Source: an uncultured archaeon (lineage in GTDB: Archaea > Halobacteriota > Methanosarcinia > Methanosarcinales > Methanoperedenaceae). Taken from it: a stretch of 49,566 bases of DNA. Within the stretch, counting starts at the first letter, position 1. Every line of letters begins with the position of its first letter. The notes under the pieces were generated by a model. The model was not told the origin of the DNA. It saw only the letters and a program-made list of their open reading frames with translations, and ran no database searches. A program made the position numbers and the translations under genes. Below are positions 7,127-16,532 of this stretch, one piece after another. The stretch lies in NCBI GenBank assembly GCA_902384525.1, contig CABMCA010000068.1, positions 1-49,566 on the forward strand, read 5' to 3'.

Positions 7127-8152
7127 TCAAATCCCGAAAATACTATCGCATACTTCTTCTGTTTTTTCCCTGAATTCCTTCCGGGAAAAACCCATCATCG
7201 CTGCTGCTAACATTGCGCCGCCTGCGCCTACTCCTTCCTTCACATCCCCATCTTCATACATACGAAGCCCTTTTCTCCTTGACTTTCCAAAACCGGGATC
7301 AGCAGCAAAAGCTTCGTAGCCCAGGATTTCAGTCATTTCCCTGAAATTAGCGCTTTTATCGTCAGCAACATATCGCGTAGTTGCAATGGAAACATCACGT
7401 ACAAGGCCAAGATGTTTAATGACGCCAAGGACAGATACCATCTGGGTCCCGCCAGCAAGGACAGTCTTTTTATTGAGCCCGTCAACAAGTCCTGCCGCTG
7501 CTGCCATCATCGGGTCTCCAAGACTTTCAACTGCATTAAGCGGGCTGTTCCTTAAGCTTCCAAAAGATATTCCTGAATTTTTCATCGCTTCTTCTATCAC
7601 TTTATTCTTTATTTGCAGGGGGTTTTTCGGAAAGCTGGACGAAACCTTACCGTCATATCCAAGAGCCCTGAGCACACCCATTGCAGTAGTTGTCCCGCCG
7701 GGCACGCTCTCACCGATAATCACAAAATCCGAAAGTTGTCCGAGTTTTTCACCAAGTGCCTTTGATTTATTGAAAATGTCAAGCGCATCAACAACTGCAT
7801 GACCTTTTCGGATATCCCCACCAGGACGGGTATTCAGGTCTATGGTGGGAATCATGGGACGGACGCGAAGCCCGGAGTTAATAAAAATACAGGGAATCCC
7901 GGTAAGCAGCATTGAAGCTCTTGTCAAAACTGCGGGAGAGGGGGCGCCTGACGGCGTCATTGCCGGTTCATTGATGCTTATGGCATTTCCAGTCTCCACA
8001 AGTTCTGCATCCGCGGCAGGAGTAAAATCGGTGAGTTCCGGGGATTTTCCTGCTGCAGATATGTTGGGGATTTTAGCCGTTTCCGTATTTGCAAGTATGC
8101 AAAGGAACAGGGGCTTTTCAGGGCTAAAATCCGGGTTAGGCTTAACCCACAT
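7127..8152 (-). CDS. cobT: CobT-like nicotinate mononucleotide-dependent phosphoribosyltransferase (archaeal/UPF0284 family)
   Basis: A 341-residue archaeal relative of CobT, which joins the lower-ligand base to ribose phosphate in cobamide (B12-type) cofactor assembly. Family signatures include FTPAADAELVETG, PSGAPSPAVLTRAS, DLNTRPGGDIRKG and VIIGESVPGGTTTAMGVLRA. The cofactor matters in methanogen-like metabolism for methyltransferases. The gene starts six bases after dnaG ends, with an AGGAAAA ribosome site, so the two form an operon. Archaeal members are less well proven biochemically than bacterial CobT. Confidence 0.85.
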   Translation of the reverse strand: MWVKPNPDFSPEKPLFLCILANTETAKIPNISAAGKSPELTDFTPAADAELVETGNAISINEPAMTPSGAPSPAVLTRASMLLTGIPCIFINSGLRVRPMIPTIDLNTRPGGDIRKGHAVVDALDIFNKSKALGEKLGQLSDFVIIGESVPGGTTTAMGVLRALGYDGKVSSSFPKNPLQIKNKVIEEAMKNSGISFGSLRNSPLNAVESLGDPMMAAAAGLVDGLNKKTVLAGGTQMVSVLGVIKHLGLVRDVSIATTRYVADDKSANFREMTEILGYEAFAADPGFGKSRRKGLRMYEDGDVKEGVGAGGAMLAAAMMGFSRKEFREKTEEVCDSIFGI

Positions 8153-8158
8153 TTTTTC

Positions 8159-9538
8159 CTATAACTGGTTTGATGTTTCTATGTGGATCGAAGTCGGGCT
8201 TTTCACGATATTTCCCATTTTTGCACCAACCAGGTTCTCAATACCTTTCTCGGCTGCAATATCCACAATGCGCTGGGTTATAACACCATCAAACACTATA
8301 CTTTTGATGTTGCCATTTGCATCTTTCAATGCTGTTGCAAGATCACGGACTGGCACTTCATTGATCGTATTATTATTTTCATCTATGAAGCGCGCGCTAA
8401 GGGTGCCGCTCAAATCGGTTATATGTTCCTGGAAAGGACTTTCCTTTACTTCTTTTTCATATTTTGGTTCTTTCCTGGGTTCGAATCTGGATTCAACTCT
8501 GGGTTCATTTCTTGTTTCTGTCCTGGGTTCAAATCTATGTTCGATCCTTGGTTCCGCTTTTGTCCTTTGTCTTTCCTGTTCTGCAACCGGTTCAATTTCT
8601 GCAGGTCCTTCCCTGACAGGTTTTGTTTCCACTTCTTCCGGAAGTATAGGTTCGCCTTTTCCAGCTTTCTTCTTTGTTGCTGCAAGAATCGCTATTCTTC
8701 TCTTCTTGTTAACCTGGTAATAATCAAATGCCTGCTCAACAGGTATTTTCTGCCTTAATGATTTTACAACTTCTTTCTGGACAAGTTCCTCAACGCCTTT
8801 CCCGTCCGGGGCTCTGGCAATGAAATCCACATCCGCGACCTGGAGCAATTCCTTTATGATCAGTTCTCCGCCCCTGTCTCCATCAGTGAAGGCTGTAACA
8901 GTCTTCTTCTTGCAAAGATCCGCAACTGCCTGCGGCACATTCGTCCCGCCAACAGCTATTGCGTTCTTGATGCCGTAGCGAAGAAGGTTCAGGACATCTG
9001 CCCGCCCTTCAACAACTATAATGGCATCGGAATCAAGCACATTCGGGCCCATGGGGATGTTATCTTTCCCGTATGTGGTCATTTCCTCTATCCTTACGGA
9101 TTGCCTTACCTCATCAATGATCTCCTGGCTTTCCGGAAGCATTTCATCGAACATGGCTGTAAGGACCTGCTTTGCCCTGTCCACTATCTGTTTTCTTTTC
9201 GAACTCCTGACATCTTCAATTTTCACAATGCTGATATTGGAAATGCAAGGACCGATCCTGTCAATGGTTTCAAGGCTTGCTGCAAGAACTGCGGTCTCAA
9301 CTTTGTCAAGACTTGAGGGTATATCTATTGTTCCTGCCGATTTACCCATGTTTGATTTTATGTTGACCTCAAGCCTTCCGATCCTGCCGCTCTTTTGCAG
9401 TTCCCTCAGGTCAAGATCCGCGCCTATTAACCCTTCGGTTTGTCCGAATATTGCTCCGACAACATCCGGGCGTTCTATTACTCCGTCTGCTTTTATCGTA
9501 GCATGAATGATATATTTCGTTGTATCTGAATTTTGCAT
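8159..9538 (-). CDS. dnaG: DnaG-like primase / RNA-associated protein (archaeal DnaG)
   Basis: A 459-residue archaeal DnaG. The central TOPRIM domain (about 170-250) has [16 protein letters not shown] and [13 protein letters not shown], the acidic metal-binding residues of the fold. Archaeal DnaG is found with the exosome as a poly(A)-binding subunit and also has primase activity. Between TOPRIM and the conserved C-terminal domain lies a highly charged repetitive stretch (about 317-370) built of EPR/E-PR units, probably disordered. ATG 9538 follows a strong GGGAGGG site, and cobT follows in the same operon. Confidence 0.93.
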   Translation of the reverse strand: MQNSDTTKYIIHATIKADGVIERPDVVGAIFGQTEGLIGADLDLRELQKSGRIGRLEVNIKSNMGKSAGTIDIPSSLDKVETAVLAASLETIDRIGPCISNISIVKIEDVRSSKRKQIVDRAKQVLTAMFDEMLPESQEIIDEVRQSVRIEEMTTYGKDNIPMGPNVLDSDAIIVVEGRADVLNLLRYGIKNAIAVGGTNVPQAVADLCKKKTVTAFTDGDRGGELIIKELLQVADVDFIARAPDGKGVEELVQKEVVKSLRQKIPVEQAFDYYQVNKKRRIAILAATKKKAGKGEPILPEEVETKPVREGPAEIEPVAEQERQRTKAEPRIEHRFEPRTETRNEPRVESRFEPRKEPKYEKEVKESPFQEHITDLSGTLSARFIDENNNTINEVPVRDLATALKDANGNIKSIVFDGVITQRIVDIAAEKGIENLVGAKMGNIVKSPTSIHIETSNQL

Positions 9539-10008
9539 AATGTACCCTCCCTTTGAACCGTGTTAGAAAAAGATTTCATTAGTTTGAGCTTTTATTATTT
9601 TTGAAAGTACCTATCCTGAACTAAAGTACCTTATTAGTCCCGGACTCTTTGACTTTCTCTTATAACCCAAACCGTGAATGACAAGTAACATTGATCTATC
9701 AGGCCACAATTGGTATTTGTGACCCCTGTATAATTATGAAATATCTAATTCTAACTACTTTTCGCTGGATGATGTTCGCATGGATGCATGATTTTTCCAT
9801 CTATGCAAACCCGTGCTTAATAAGATATATCCCTTTAAAAACCTTGCGGTCTTATGGCTGAAATCTCATAACTTAGATTATAATCATAAATGGATTTGTT
9901 ATTTTTATTCATATATATCTAATAATATATCGCCAGTGTTCATCCTCTTTCCGAGTTAAGTTTATATACTATTAGAGCTATCGTCTGCTTCCCCAACGAG
10001 AGAAAAAA
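9539..10008. other. Intergenic region between divergent dnaG and hdrBC/glt operons
   Basis: This 470-bp gap has no convincing gene. It carries the dnaG ribosome site, a 9-bp stem with one G-U pair (9778-9786 with 9798-9806), and a TATA box for the rightward operon at 9961-9968. No tRNA or C/D-box RNA could be supported. Confidence 0.6.
9961..9968 (+). promoter_or_regulatory. TATA box for the hdrBC-glutamate synthase operon
   Basis: TTTATATA lies 41-48 bp before ATG 10009, giving an expected transcription start near 9990 and a short leader containing GAGAG. Confidence 0.6.
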
Positions 10009-11349
10009 ATGCCAGAATATACTTTGTTTTTAGGTTGTATCATCCCCGCACGTTTCCCTTTCATGGAAAAATCAACCAAGCTTGTATTATCACAGCTCGG
10101 TTGCATTCTTCACGATCTTGAAGGATTTACATGCTGCCCTACAAAAAGCATAATCAAGCCGGTCGGAGATCTGGCATGGTACGTAACAGCTGCAAGAAAT
10201 CTGGCCATTGCGCAAAAAGCAGGCCATAACCTTCTGGTTCCATGTAATGGTTGTTACAGCACATTGAAATCCGTGGAAGTCGAAATGCGTATAAATCCCG
10301 GAATGCGGGACGAAGTAAACGCAATCCTTGCTTTTGCCGGCCTGGAATATACAGGAACGGTCGAGGTAAAACATCTTGTTGAGGTGCTTCATGATGAGAT
10401 CGGTTTACCGAAGATCAAACAGCACCTCGTAAAATCATTCGACGGCATGAGAATAGCACCCCATTATGGCTGCCATATGCTTCGTCCCAGTTCATCAATA
10501 ACCTTTGATGACCCCAATAAACCAAAAAAATTCGATGCCTTAATAGAAGCGCTGGGCGCAAAAAGCATCGACTATGGAACAAAAATGCTATGCTGCGGCG
10601 GCAATCTCAATACTGCGGATGAACCGGAGGAGGCAACGGCCCTTGCACGTATGAAACTGATGGAAGTCACAAAAAAAGCGGATGCAATAGCACTTACCTG
10701 TCCATCATGCTTCATGCAATACGATTCACGCCAGTATATGATGCAAAAAACAGGGGAAAAATTGAACGTTCCAATTCTATTTTATCCAGAATTGCTTGGT
10801 CTTGCAATGGGTTTCTCACCGCAGGAACTTGGAATGGATATGCACAGGATCGATTCTGCAGAATTCCTGTCGAAGTGGGATTTAAAATATAAATACCTGA
10901 ATACTTTAAAAGAAGTGTTCGATCTCCCCGCCATCCGTAAATGTTACGAGTGCGCAGCCTGTGTTAATGATTGCCCTGTTGTAAAGGTAAACCCGGATTT
11001 CAATCCAAATGAAATAATTGGAAGATTACTTTCAGGTGAACTTGAGGAAGTAATAGGATCCCACAACATCTGGCAATGCGTTGACTGTTATACCTGTTAT
11101 GAACTCTGTCCGCAGAAAATGGGAATGAATAAGATTTTTGACAAACTAAAGCATATGGCTATTCAAAAAGGAAAGGGGCCAAAAGGCTTTGCTGCAAGTA
11201 TCGAGATGTTCAGGAAAGACGGAAGACTTGGTGAGCCAACAAGTGTGCGAAAGAAACTGAAACTGGCAGAGTCACCAAAGAGCGGGGGAGAAGAATTGAT
11301 TAAATTACTGGATCATATTAATAATAAAGGAGAAGAAAATGAAATCTGA
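10009..11349 (+). CDS. HdrB-HdrC fusion protein (heterodisulfide reductase-like iron-sulfur electron carrier)
   Basis: A 446-residue protein with HdrB and HdrC halves in one chain. Residues 1-290 hold two cysteine-rich CCG domains: C10, C42-C43, C79-xx-C82, and then GCHML, MLCCGGN and CPSC. These bind the noncubane [4Fe-4S] clusters that split disulfides in HdrB. Residues about 305-410 are HdrC-like, with two ferredoxin motifs, CYECAACVNDCP and CVDCYTCYELCP. Normally the subunits are separate. The gene overlaps the glutamate synthase amidotransferase gene by 11 bp, so it is probably an electron-supply or redox partner of that enzyme, or a cytoplasmic Hdr-type module. Its real substrate is unknown. 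Confidence 0.82.
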   Translation: MPEYTLFLGCIIPARFPFMEKSTKLVLSQLGCILHDLEGFTCCPTKSIIKPVGDLAWYVTAARNLAIAQKAGHNLLVPCNGCYSTLKSVEVEMRINPGMRDEVNAILAFAGLEYTGTVEVKHLVEVLHDEIGLPKIKQHLVKSFDGMRIAPHYGCHMLRPSSSITFDDPNKPKKFDALIEALGAKSIDYGTKMLCCGGNLNTADEPEEATALARMKLMEVTKKADAIALTCPSCFMQYDSRQYMMQKTGEKLNVPILFYPELLGLAMGFSPQELGMDMHRIDSAEFLSKWDLKYKYLNTLKEVFDLPAIRKCYECAACVNDCPVVKVNPDFNPNEIIGRLLSGELEEVIGSHNIWQCVDCYTCYELCPQKMGMNKIFDKLKHMAIQKGKGPKGFAASIEMFRKDGRLGEPTSVRKKLKLAESPKSGGEELIKLLDHINNKGEENEI

Positions 11350-12415
11350 TGGAATACCGTCCGGATGTGCGATATCAGGATTAATGAGCGAAGATGGAAG
11401 ACGCATTGGTGGCAAAGTGATTATCCAGTCCATTGCCTGCATGCACGACCGTTCGAACGGGCTTGGCGGAGGGTTTGCAGCCTATGGTATTTATCCAAAA
11501 CGAAAAGACATGTATGCTTTTCACATGATGTTTGATAATATGCAGGCAAAAGAGAACACTGAAGAATTCTTCAAGGATCACTTCAACGTTGATAAGGATG
11601 AAGCCATACCCACGCAAAGGCAAAATGGCGTATCGAATCCTCCAATTCTATGGAGATATTTTCTTGAGGTGCCTGAGAATAAACTTGAATTCCTTTCAGA
11701 GAGAGATTATGTCACAAAAACCGTAATGAAGATACACTCCGAGATAGATGGGGCTTTTGTAGCATCAAGCGGCATGAACATGGGTGCTTTCAAAGGTGTG
11801 GGCTATCCTGAAGACATAGGGAGTTTCTATAAACTGGAAGATTACAATGCATATATATGGACATCCCATGGCAGGTTTCCCACAAATACACCAGGCTGGT
11901 GGGGTGGCGCTCACCCGTTCACTCTTCTTGACTGGTCTGTGGTGCATAACGGTGAAATATCCTCTTACGGGATCAACAAGCGCTATCTTGAGATGTTCGG
12001 TTACAAGCTCGAATTAAGAACCGATACCGAAGTTATCGCTTATATGTTTGACCTGCTCGTTCGAAAGCATAAGCTACCAATTGAAAAGGCAGTTGAAGCG
12101 CTTGCAGCGCCATTCTGGAAAGATATTGACCGCATGGAACCGCAGAAAAAGAAAATGGCAATTGCCCTGAGGCATGTATATGGAAGTACTCTTTTAAATG
12201 GACCTTTTAGCATAATAATTGGACATAGCCGGGGCATGATCGGATTGAACGACAGGATCAAACTTCGCCCTATGACAGCCGCCCGAAAGGACGATATGCT
12301 TTACATGGCATCTGAGGAATCAGCGATCCGGGAAATCGCTCCGGATCTTGATGAAGTATGGAGCCCCAGGGCAGGAACACCTGTTTTTGGGATATTAAAG
12401 GCAGAGGTGGAATAA
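11339..12415 (+). CDS. gltB1: Glutamate synthase, glutamine amidotransferase subunit (archaeal split type)
   Basis: A 358-residue class II (Ntn-type) amidotransferase. It hydrolyses glutamine and delivers ammonia to the FMN subunit. Signatures are GCAISGLM at the N-terminus, SHGRFPTNTPGWWGGAHPF, WSVVHNGEISSYG and RTDTEVIAYMFD. The nucleophile should be Cys10 after removal of nine residues. In bacteria this domain is the N-terminus of the large GltB; here it is a separate gene. The AGGAGAAG site within the end of hdrBC fixes ATG 11339. Confidence 0.9.
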   Translation: MKSDGIPSGCAISGLMSEDGRRIGGKVIIQSIACMHDRSNGLGGGFAAYGIYPKRKDMYAFHMMFDNMQAKENTEEFFKDHFNVDKDEAIPTQRQNGVSNPPILWRYFLEVPENKLEFLSERDYVTKTVMKIHSEIDGAFVASSGMNMGAFKGVGYPEDIGSFYKLEDYNAYIWTSHGRFPTNTPGWWGGAHPFTLLDWSVVHNGEISSYGINKRYLEMFGYKLELRTDTEVIAYMFDLLVRKHKLPIEKAVEALAAPFWKDIDRMEPQKKKMAIALRHVYGSTLLNGPFSIIIGHSRGMIGLNDRIKLRPMTAARKDDMLYMASEESAIREIAPDLDEVWSPRAGTPVFGILKAEVE

Positions 12416-13923
12416 TGGAATCACAACTGCCTGCAGAATTCATTGTTAATATTGACCATGAACGATGCCGAAGATGCAAACGCTGTGTAATTAATTGCAG
12501 TTTCAGCGCTATTGAATTCAAGGATAAGGTCACGATAAACAACAGGCAGTGCGTGGCCTGTCACAGGTGCGCTACATTCTGTCCTGAAAGCGCTATAACG
12601 ATCACCCAAAATCCTCTTGATTACAAAGACGGTTACAACTGGTCGCCTGAGATCAGGAAAAATATTCTCAAACAGGCTGAAAGCGGCGGCATCATACTGA
12701 CGGGCATGGGCAATCCCAAACCGTATCCGATCTACTGGGATCACATGTTGATAGATGCATGCCAGGTGACAAATCCTTCGATCGATCCTCTCCGTGAGCC
12801 AATGGAACTTCGCACATATCTTGGAGCTAAACCTGAATCCCTTGAATTTGAGGGAGATATAAATAATATCAGCCTTAAGACGGAACTTGCGCCGCAGGTG
12901 AAACTGGATATACCCGTTGTTTTCGCGGCGATGTCCTATGGCGCCATAAGCCTGAATGCACACAAGGCGCTTGCAATGGCAGCAAAGCGCATGGGGACGC
13001 TCATGAATACAGGCGAAGGCGGTCTACACGAAGATCTTGCTGGTTATACTGACAGGATAATCGTCCAGGTTGCATCAGGGCGTTTCGGTGTAACAAGCAA
13101 ATACCTGAACAACAGCGCTCTTGTTGAGATCAAGATCGGGCAGGGCGCAAAACCAGGAATTGGCGGGCATCTGCCTGGCGAAAAAGTTGGAGAGGATATC
13201 TCAAAGACCCGTATGATACCTGTTGGCACAGATGCACTATCTCCTGCGCCGCATCATGATATTTATTCAATTGAAGACCTATCTCAATTGATCTATGCAA
13301 TAAAAGAGACCACAGATTATAAGAAACCCGTATCTGTAAAGATCGCGGCCGTTCATAACGTCGCTGCCATCGCCAGCGGCATCGTGCGGGCAGGCGCTGA
13401 TATAGTAATGATAGATGGCTTCAGGGGCGGAACAGGAGCTGCTCCCATGATAATCAGGGATCATGTAGGAATACCCATTGAGCTTGCCCTTGCCGCAGTT
13501 GATGACCGGTTGAGGCAGGAAGGTATCCGCAACCGCGCTTCTATCCTTGTTGGAGGAAGCATCAGGCAGAGCGCTGATGTCGTTAAGGCTATTGCGCTTG
13601 GGGCTGATGCATGTGTCATAGGCACGGCATCACTCATTGCAATGGGCTGCCGCGTGTGCCAGAAATGTTACACAGGCAACTGCGCATGGGGCATTGCGAC
13701 ACAAAAGCCTGAACTTGTGCGCAGGTTGAACCCGGAAGTAGGAGCAGACAGGTTGTGCAACCTGCTTACGGCATGGGGTCATGAGATCCAGGAAGTACTG
13801 GGTTCACTTGGCATAAATGCAATCGAATCTTTGCGCGGAAGCCGTGAGCGCTTGCGAGGGGTTGGATTAAGCCAGGAAACGCTGGATATACTCGGGATCA
13901 AACATGCAGGAATAGGACAGTGA
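12415..13923 (+). CDS. gltB2: Glutamate synthase, FMN-binding synthase subunit with ferredoxin domain
   Basis: A 502-residue central subunit. Residues about 10-70 hold two [4Fe-4S] motifs, CRRCKRCVINC and CVACHRCATFCP. The rest is the FMN beta/alpha barrel, with AMSYGAISLNAHKALAMAAKR, MNTGEGGLHEDL, GQGAKPGIGGHLPG, FRGGTGAAP and the cysteine region CRVCQKCYTGNCAWG that binds the [3Fe-4S] cluster. It reduces 2-iminoglutarate to glutamate. ATG 12415 is used because it follows GAGGTGG and overlaps the preceding stop by one base (TAATG). Confidence 0.93.
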   Translation: MESQLPAEFIVNIDHERCRRCKRCVINCSFSAIEFKDKVTINNRQCVACHRCATFCPESAITITQNPLDYKDGYNWSPEIRKNILKQAESGGIILTGMGNPKPYPIYWDHMLIDACQVTNPSIDPLREPMELRTYLGAKPESLEFEGDINNISLKTELAPQVKLDIPVVFAAMSYGAISLNAHKALAMAAKRMGTLMNTGEGGLHEDLAGYTDRIIVQVASGRFGVTSKYLNNSALVEIKIGQGAKPGIGGHLPGEKVGEDISKTRMIPVGTDALSPAPHHDIYSIEDLSQLIYAIKETTDYKKPVSVKIAAVHNVAAIASGIVRAGADIVMIDGFRGGTGAAPMIIRDHVGIPIELALAAVDDRLRQEGIRNRASILVGGSIRQSADVVKAIALGADACVIGTASLIAMGCRVCQKCYTGNCAWGIATQKPELVRRLNPEVGADRLCNLLTAWGHEIQEVLGSLGINAIESLRGSRERLRGVGLSQETLDILGIKHAGIGQ

Positions 13924-13960
13924 TTATTATGGATATTTTGTTGTTGAAAAATCATAAACC

Positions 13961-14118
13961 GCAGATGAACGCAGATGAACGCAGATTTGTTGATTTTAAT
14001 TTAATCTTTGCGGCCTTTGCGTTCTGGTATGAAAAAATTAACAACGAACTCGGACGAACTACATACGAACTCACGCTACCGGAGTTCGTTTCAGTTCGTA
14101 TCAGTTCGTTGTTTTTTT
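13961..14118. repeat. Repeat cluster with large ACGAACT hairpin and T-run inside the glutamate synthase operon
   Basis: GCAGATGAAC occurs twice in tandem at 13961-13980 and begins again at 13981. Then three ACGAACT copies (14040-14072) face three AGTTCGT copies (14081-14113) across an 8-base loop. The arms share AACAACGAACT ends, and eight T residues follow. This 74-base hairpin plus T-run resembles a mobile or REP-like element and could act as a terminator or attenuator before gltB3. A reading frame through it has no recognisable protein. Confidence 0.7.
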
Positions 14119-14194
14119 TATGTTCATTTATGAAACACGGGTTCATAGCCGACTTTGCCGTAAAAACATTTGTGTTTGATGGAAGTGATGCTTT

Positions 14195-14923
14195 ATGAGA
14201 ATAGACGCAAAAGGCATGCATTACAGGCCAATGAACAAGATGATCCGTGACGCAGTGGCATCAGGCCAGAAAGAGTTCGAGCTTGATAACATAGGCGGGC
14301 AGAGGTATATCGGCGCAGGGCTGAACGAAAATGTAAAAATCACCATTAACGGCACTCCCGGTAATGACCTCGGAGCTTTTATGAACGGCCCAAAGATCAT
14401 CGTAAACGCTAACGGGCAGGATGGTCTTGCGAACACCATGAATGCGGGTGAGATCATTGTCCACGGCAATGTGGGCGATATCATCGGTTACGGGATGCGC
14501 GGCGGGAAGCTGTACATCAAAGGCGATGTGGGCTACCGTGTGGGTATCCACATGAAAGAGTATAAGAAACAGGTACCAATTATCATAGCCGGGGGCACAG
14601 CCGGAGACTTTTTCGGCGAGTACATGGCAGGCGGAATAATGATCCTTCTTGGCATGAACGGAAAGAGCCCGCTTGTTGGCGATTATGTGGGGACTGGCAT
14701 GCACGGCGGTGTAATGTACATCCGCGGGAAAGTTGACCCGTACCATCTCGGAAAAGAAGTGAACTGCCTTGAATTGAGCGAGGAGGATACAAAGCTCATC
14801 AGCGGATATCTTAAGGAATACTGTGAGTATTTCGGATTTGACTTTAACGAGGTTATGAGTGGAAAGTTCACGAAACTTGTGCCGCTTTCGCTCAGGCCGT
14901 ACGGGAATATGTATGTGTATTGA
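14195..14923 (+). CDS. gltB3: Glutamate synthase, GXGXG (alpha C-terminal) subunit
   Basis: A 242-residue right-handed beta-helix protein equal to the C-terminal domain of bacterial GltB. The GxGxG repeats are visible as IGAGLNENVKITING, MNAGEIIVHGNVGDIIGYGM, RGGKLYIKGDVGYRVG, AGGTAGDFFGEYMAGG and VGTGMHGGVMYIRG. It has a structural role in holding the glutamate synthase subunits. It is separated from gltB2 by 271 bp of repeat-bearing DNA, whereas the earlier genes overlap, so its expression may be partly uncoupled. Confidence 0.92.
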   Translation: MRIDAKGMHYRPMNKMIRDAVASGQKEFELDNIGGQRYIGAGLNENVKITINGTPGNDLGAFMNGPKIIVNANGQDGLANTMNAGEIIVHGNVGDIIGYGMRGGKLYIKGDVGYRVGIHMKEYKKQVPIIIAGGTAGDFFGEYMAGGIMILLGMNGKSPLVGDYVGTGMHGGVMYIRGKVDPYHLGKEVNCLELSEEDTKLISGYLKEYCEYFGFDFNEVMSGKFTKLVPLSLRPYGNMYVY

Positions 14924-14978
14924 ATATATGCAGCTTCAAGCGTATAACCAGAAAGTTTGATGTTGCATCCGATATTTT

Positions 14979-15683
14979 TCAATTATTCTTATTACTTATT
15001 TCTTTATCAATAACCTGCTGGAAGGCGCTATATGGTTGTGCTCCTACTAATTTGATCCCGTTTATGAAAAAAGTGGGAGTTCCAGTGACGCCATATTTAG
15101 AACCATCCTCTATATCTTTTTGAACTTCTGCTGTCATCTTTCCTGAATCCAGGCAATCATTGAATGTTGTTTCATCCAGAGCGAGGTCCTTTGCATAATT
15201 TTTGAGACTTGTTATGTCCAGAGAGTTCTGGTTCTTGAATAATGTATCATGATATTCCCAGAATTTTCCCTGCTCGTCAGCACATTCTGCAGCTTCTGCT
15301 GATTTTTGTGCATATTGGTGAAATCCTAGCGGAAAGTCCCTGAAAACTAACCTGGCTTTTCCTGTATTTATATAGTTCTTTTCTATCAGGGGTAATGTCT
15401 GGGTGAAAAATTTTTCACAGAAAGGACATTGATACTCACTGAATTCAATGATCGTAACTGTGGCATCTTTTGAGCCTTTTATGGGATCATCATCTATGCT
15501 TGCATCAATTCTAGATGGATCTAATTTAGATGGTTGTTGTTTTGGTGTGGGCTGAACATCTTTTTGGGTACCAACATTTCCTTCATTAAATCTAGTACTA
15601 AGATTAAAGGTTAGTATTAAGTTAAATAGACTAATAACAAGCGTTATTACGACTAAAATTGTTAGTTTTTTTGTATTTTCCAT
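14979..15683 (-). CDS. DsbA/thioredoxin-like membrane-anchored disulfide oxidoreductase
   Basis: A 234-residue protein. One transmembrane segment (about 7-29) anchors it with the rest outside. After a Pro/Lys/Gln-rich linker comes a DsbA-like thioredoxin domain with active site C86-P-F-C89 (EFSEYQCPFCEKFF), the inserted helical domain and the cis-proline motif GVTGTPTFFINGIK. Such proteins form or rearrange disulfides in exported proteins. This would suit a cell making many exported CxxCH cytochromes, although it could also be a general factor. It is in the Thioredoxin_4 group. Confidence 0.88.
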   Translation of the reverse strand: MENTKKLTILVVITLVISLFNLILTFNLSTRFNEGNVGTQKDVQPTPKQQPSKLDPSRIDASIDDDPIKGSKDATVTIIEFSEYQCPFCEKFFTQTLPLIEKNYINTGKARLVFRDFPLGFHQYAQKSAEAAECADEQGKFWEYHDTLFKNQNSLDITSLKNYAKDLALDETTFNDCLDSGKMTAEVQKDIEDGSKYGVTGTPTFFINGIKLVGAQPYSAFQQVIDKEISNKNN

Positions 15684-15763
15684 AATAATTACTCATTAAA
15701 TTCGAATTTGTTTTACTAATGTAATAGTTCAATGATTTATAATAATATCTGATAAAATGATAA

Positions 15764-16489
15764 TTATGTTACTCTTACATCGGGTTTATCCTCAATATAA
15801 GAAGAGTCAACCGGCAACCTCTCACACAATTTTCTCATCGCCGGCGCTTCTGTTGCATAATGGGTCGCATCAAAAAGACATAACCCTTCAGCATATCGTA
15901 TAGCATCATGGCGCATTTCCCCTGAAACAAGGGCATCTACATCATTCTCTAATGCAATATCGATATATTCGCGCCTGAATCCGCTTCCACCGACCACCAT
16001 GACCTTCTTTATCTGGCCATCTCCTTTATACTGGACATGAGTGTCCAGCTTTTTTGCGATAAAAGCTGCAAATGCAGGCGCTTTCATTGGTTCTATCTCA
16101 CCGATCCTTCCCAGTGGAAGAGAAACGGTATTGTCCAATCCCAGTAATCCGGCAAGCACATCATTCACTCCTCCTTCTGCTTTGTCATAATTCGTATGCA
16201 TCGTGTAGATGGAAATCTCGTTATCGATCGCAATTTTCAGGGTATCTGACAATCGTTTCGAAATAAGATTTATCGGATCAAATATCAATGTATGGTGGGT
16301 TATGAGCAGGTCGGCGCCGATGCGCGCTGCTTCTTTAAGGACTGAGTCGGTCGGGTCAAGCGCGATTGCGATCTTTTTAATATCGTTGCTCCTGTCAAGC
16401 ACAAGTCCGATCCTGCCATTATCGAAATCTTCGGCAAGTGAGGGGAGAGCGATGGTTTCAAGCATCCGGATAATTTCTTTGAGAAGCAT
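15764..16489 (-). CDS. Nif3-like dinuclear metal-binding protein (DUF34)
   Basis: A 241-residue member of the NIF3/YbgI/DUF34 family, hexameric proteins with a two-metal centre. Signatures include DNGRIGLVLD near the N-terminus, IALDPTDSVLKEA, GADLLITHHTLIFDP, TMHTNYDKAEGGVNDVLA and DALVSGEMRHDAIRYA, in which the His/Glu residues bind metals. The biochemical role is not settled; GTP cyclohydrolase-like or metal-insertion roles have been discussed. No ribosome site is seen; an AAATAT element about 25 bases upstream suggests a leaderless transcript. Confidence 0.87.
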   Translation of the reverse strand: MLLKEIIRMLETIALPSLAEDFDNGRIGLVLDRSNDIKKIAIALDPTDSVLKEAARIGADLLITHHTLIFDPINLISKRLSDTLKIAIDNEISIYTMHTNYDKAEGGVNDVLAGLLGLDNTVSLPLGRIGEIEPMKAPAFAAFIAKKLDTHVQYKGDGQIKKVMVVGGSGFRREYIDIALENDVDALVSGEMRHDAIRYAEGLCLFDATHYATEAPAMRKLCERLPVDSSYIEDKPDVRVT

Positions 16490-16532
16490 GGTTGTTTGTT
16501 GGTTCGGGGGATATTTAAGGGTAATTCATAAA

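Noticed and set aside
9765-9861. Possible C/D-box RNA upstream of the hdrBC operon
   Set aside because: A GATGATG and a CTGA are present, but the C box is imperfect, spacing is too long (~95 nt) and no inner boxes were found.
13920-14198. 92-codon plus-strand frame between gltB2 and gltB3
   Set aside because: It reads through the GCAGATGAAC repeats and the ACGAACT hairpin, has no recognisable domain, and a frame of similar length exists on the other strand. It is best explained as repeat DNA.
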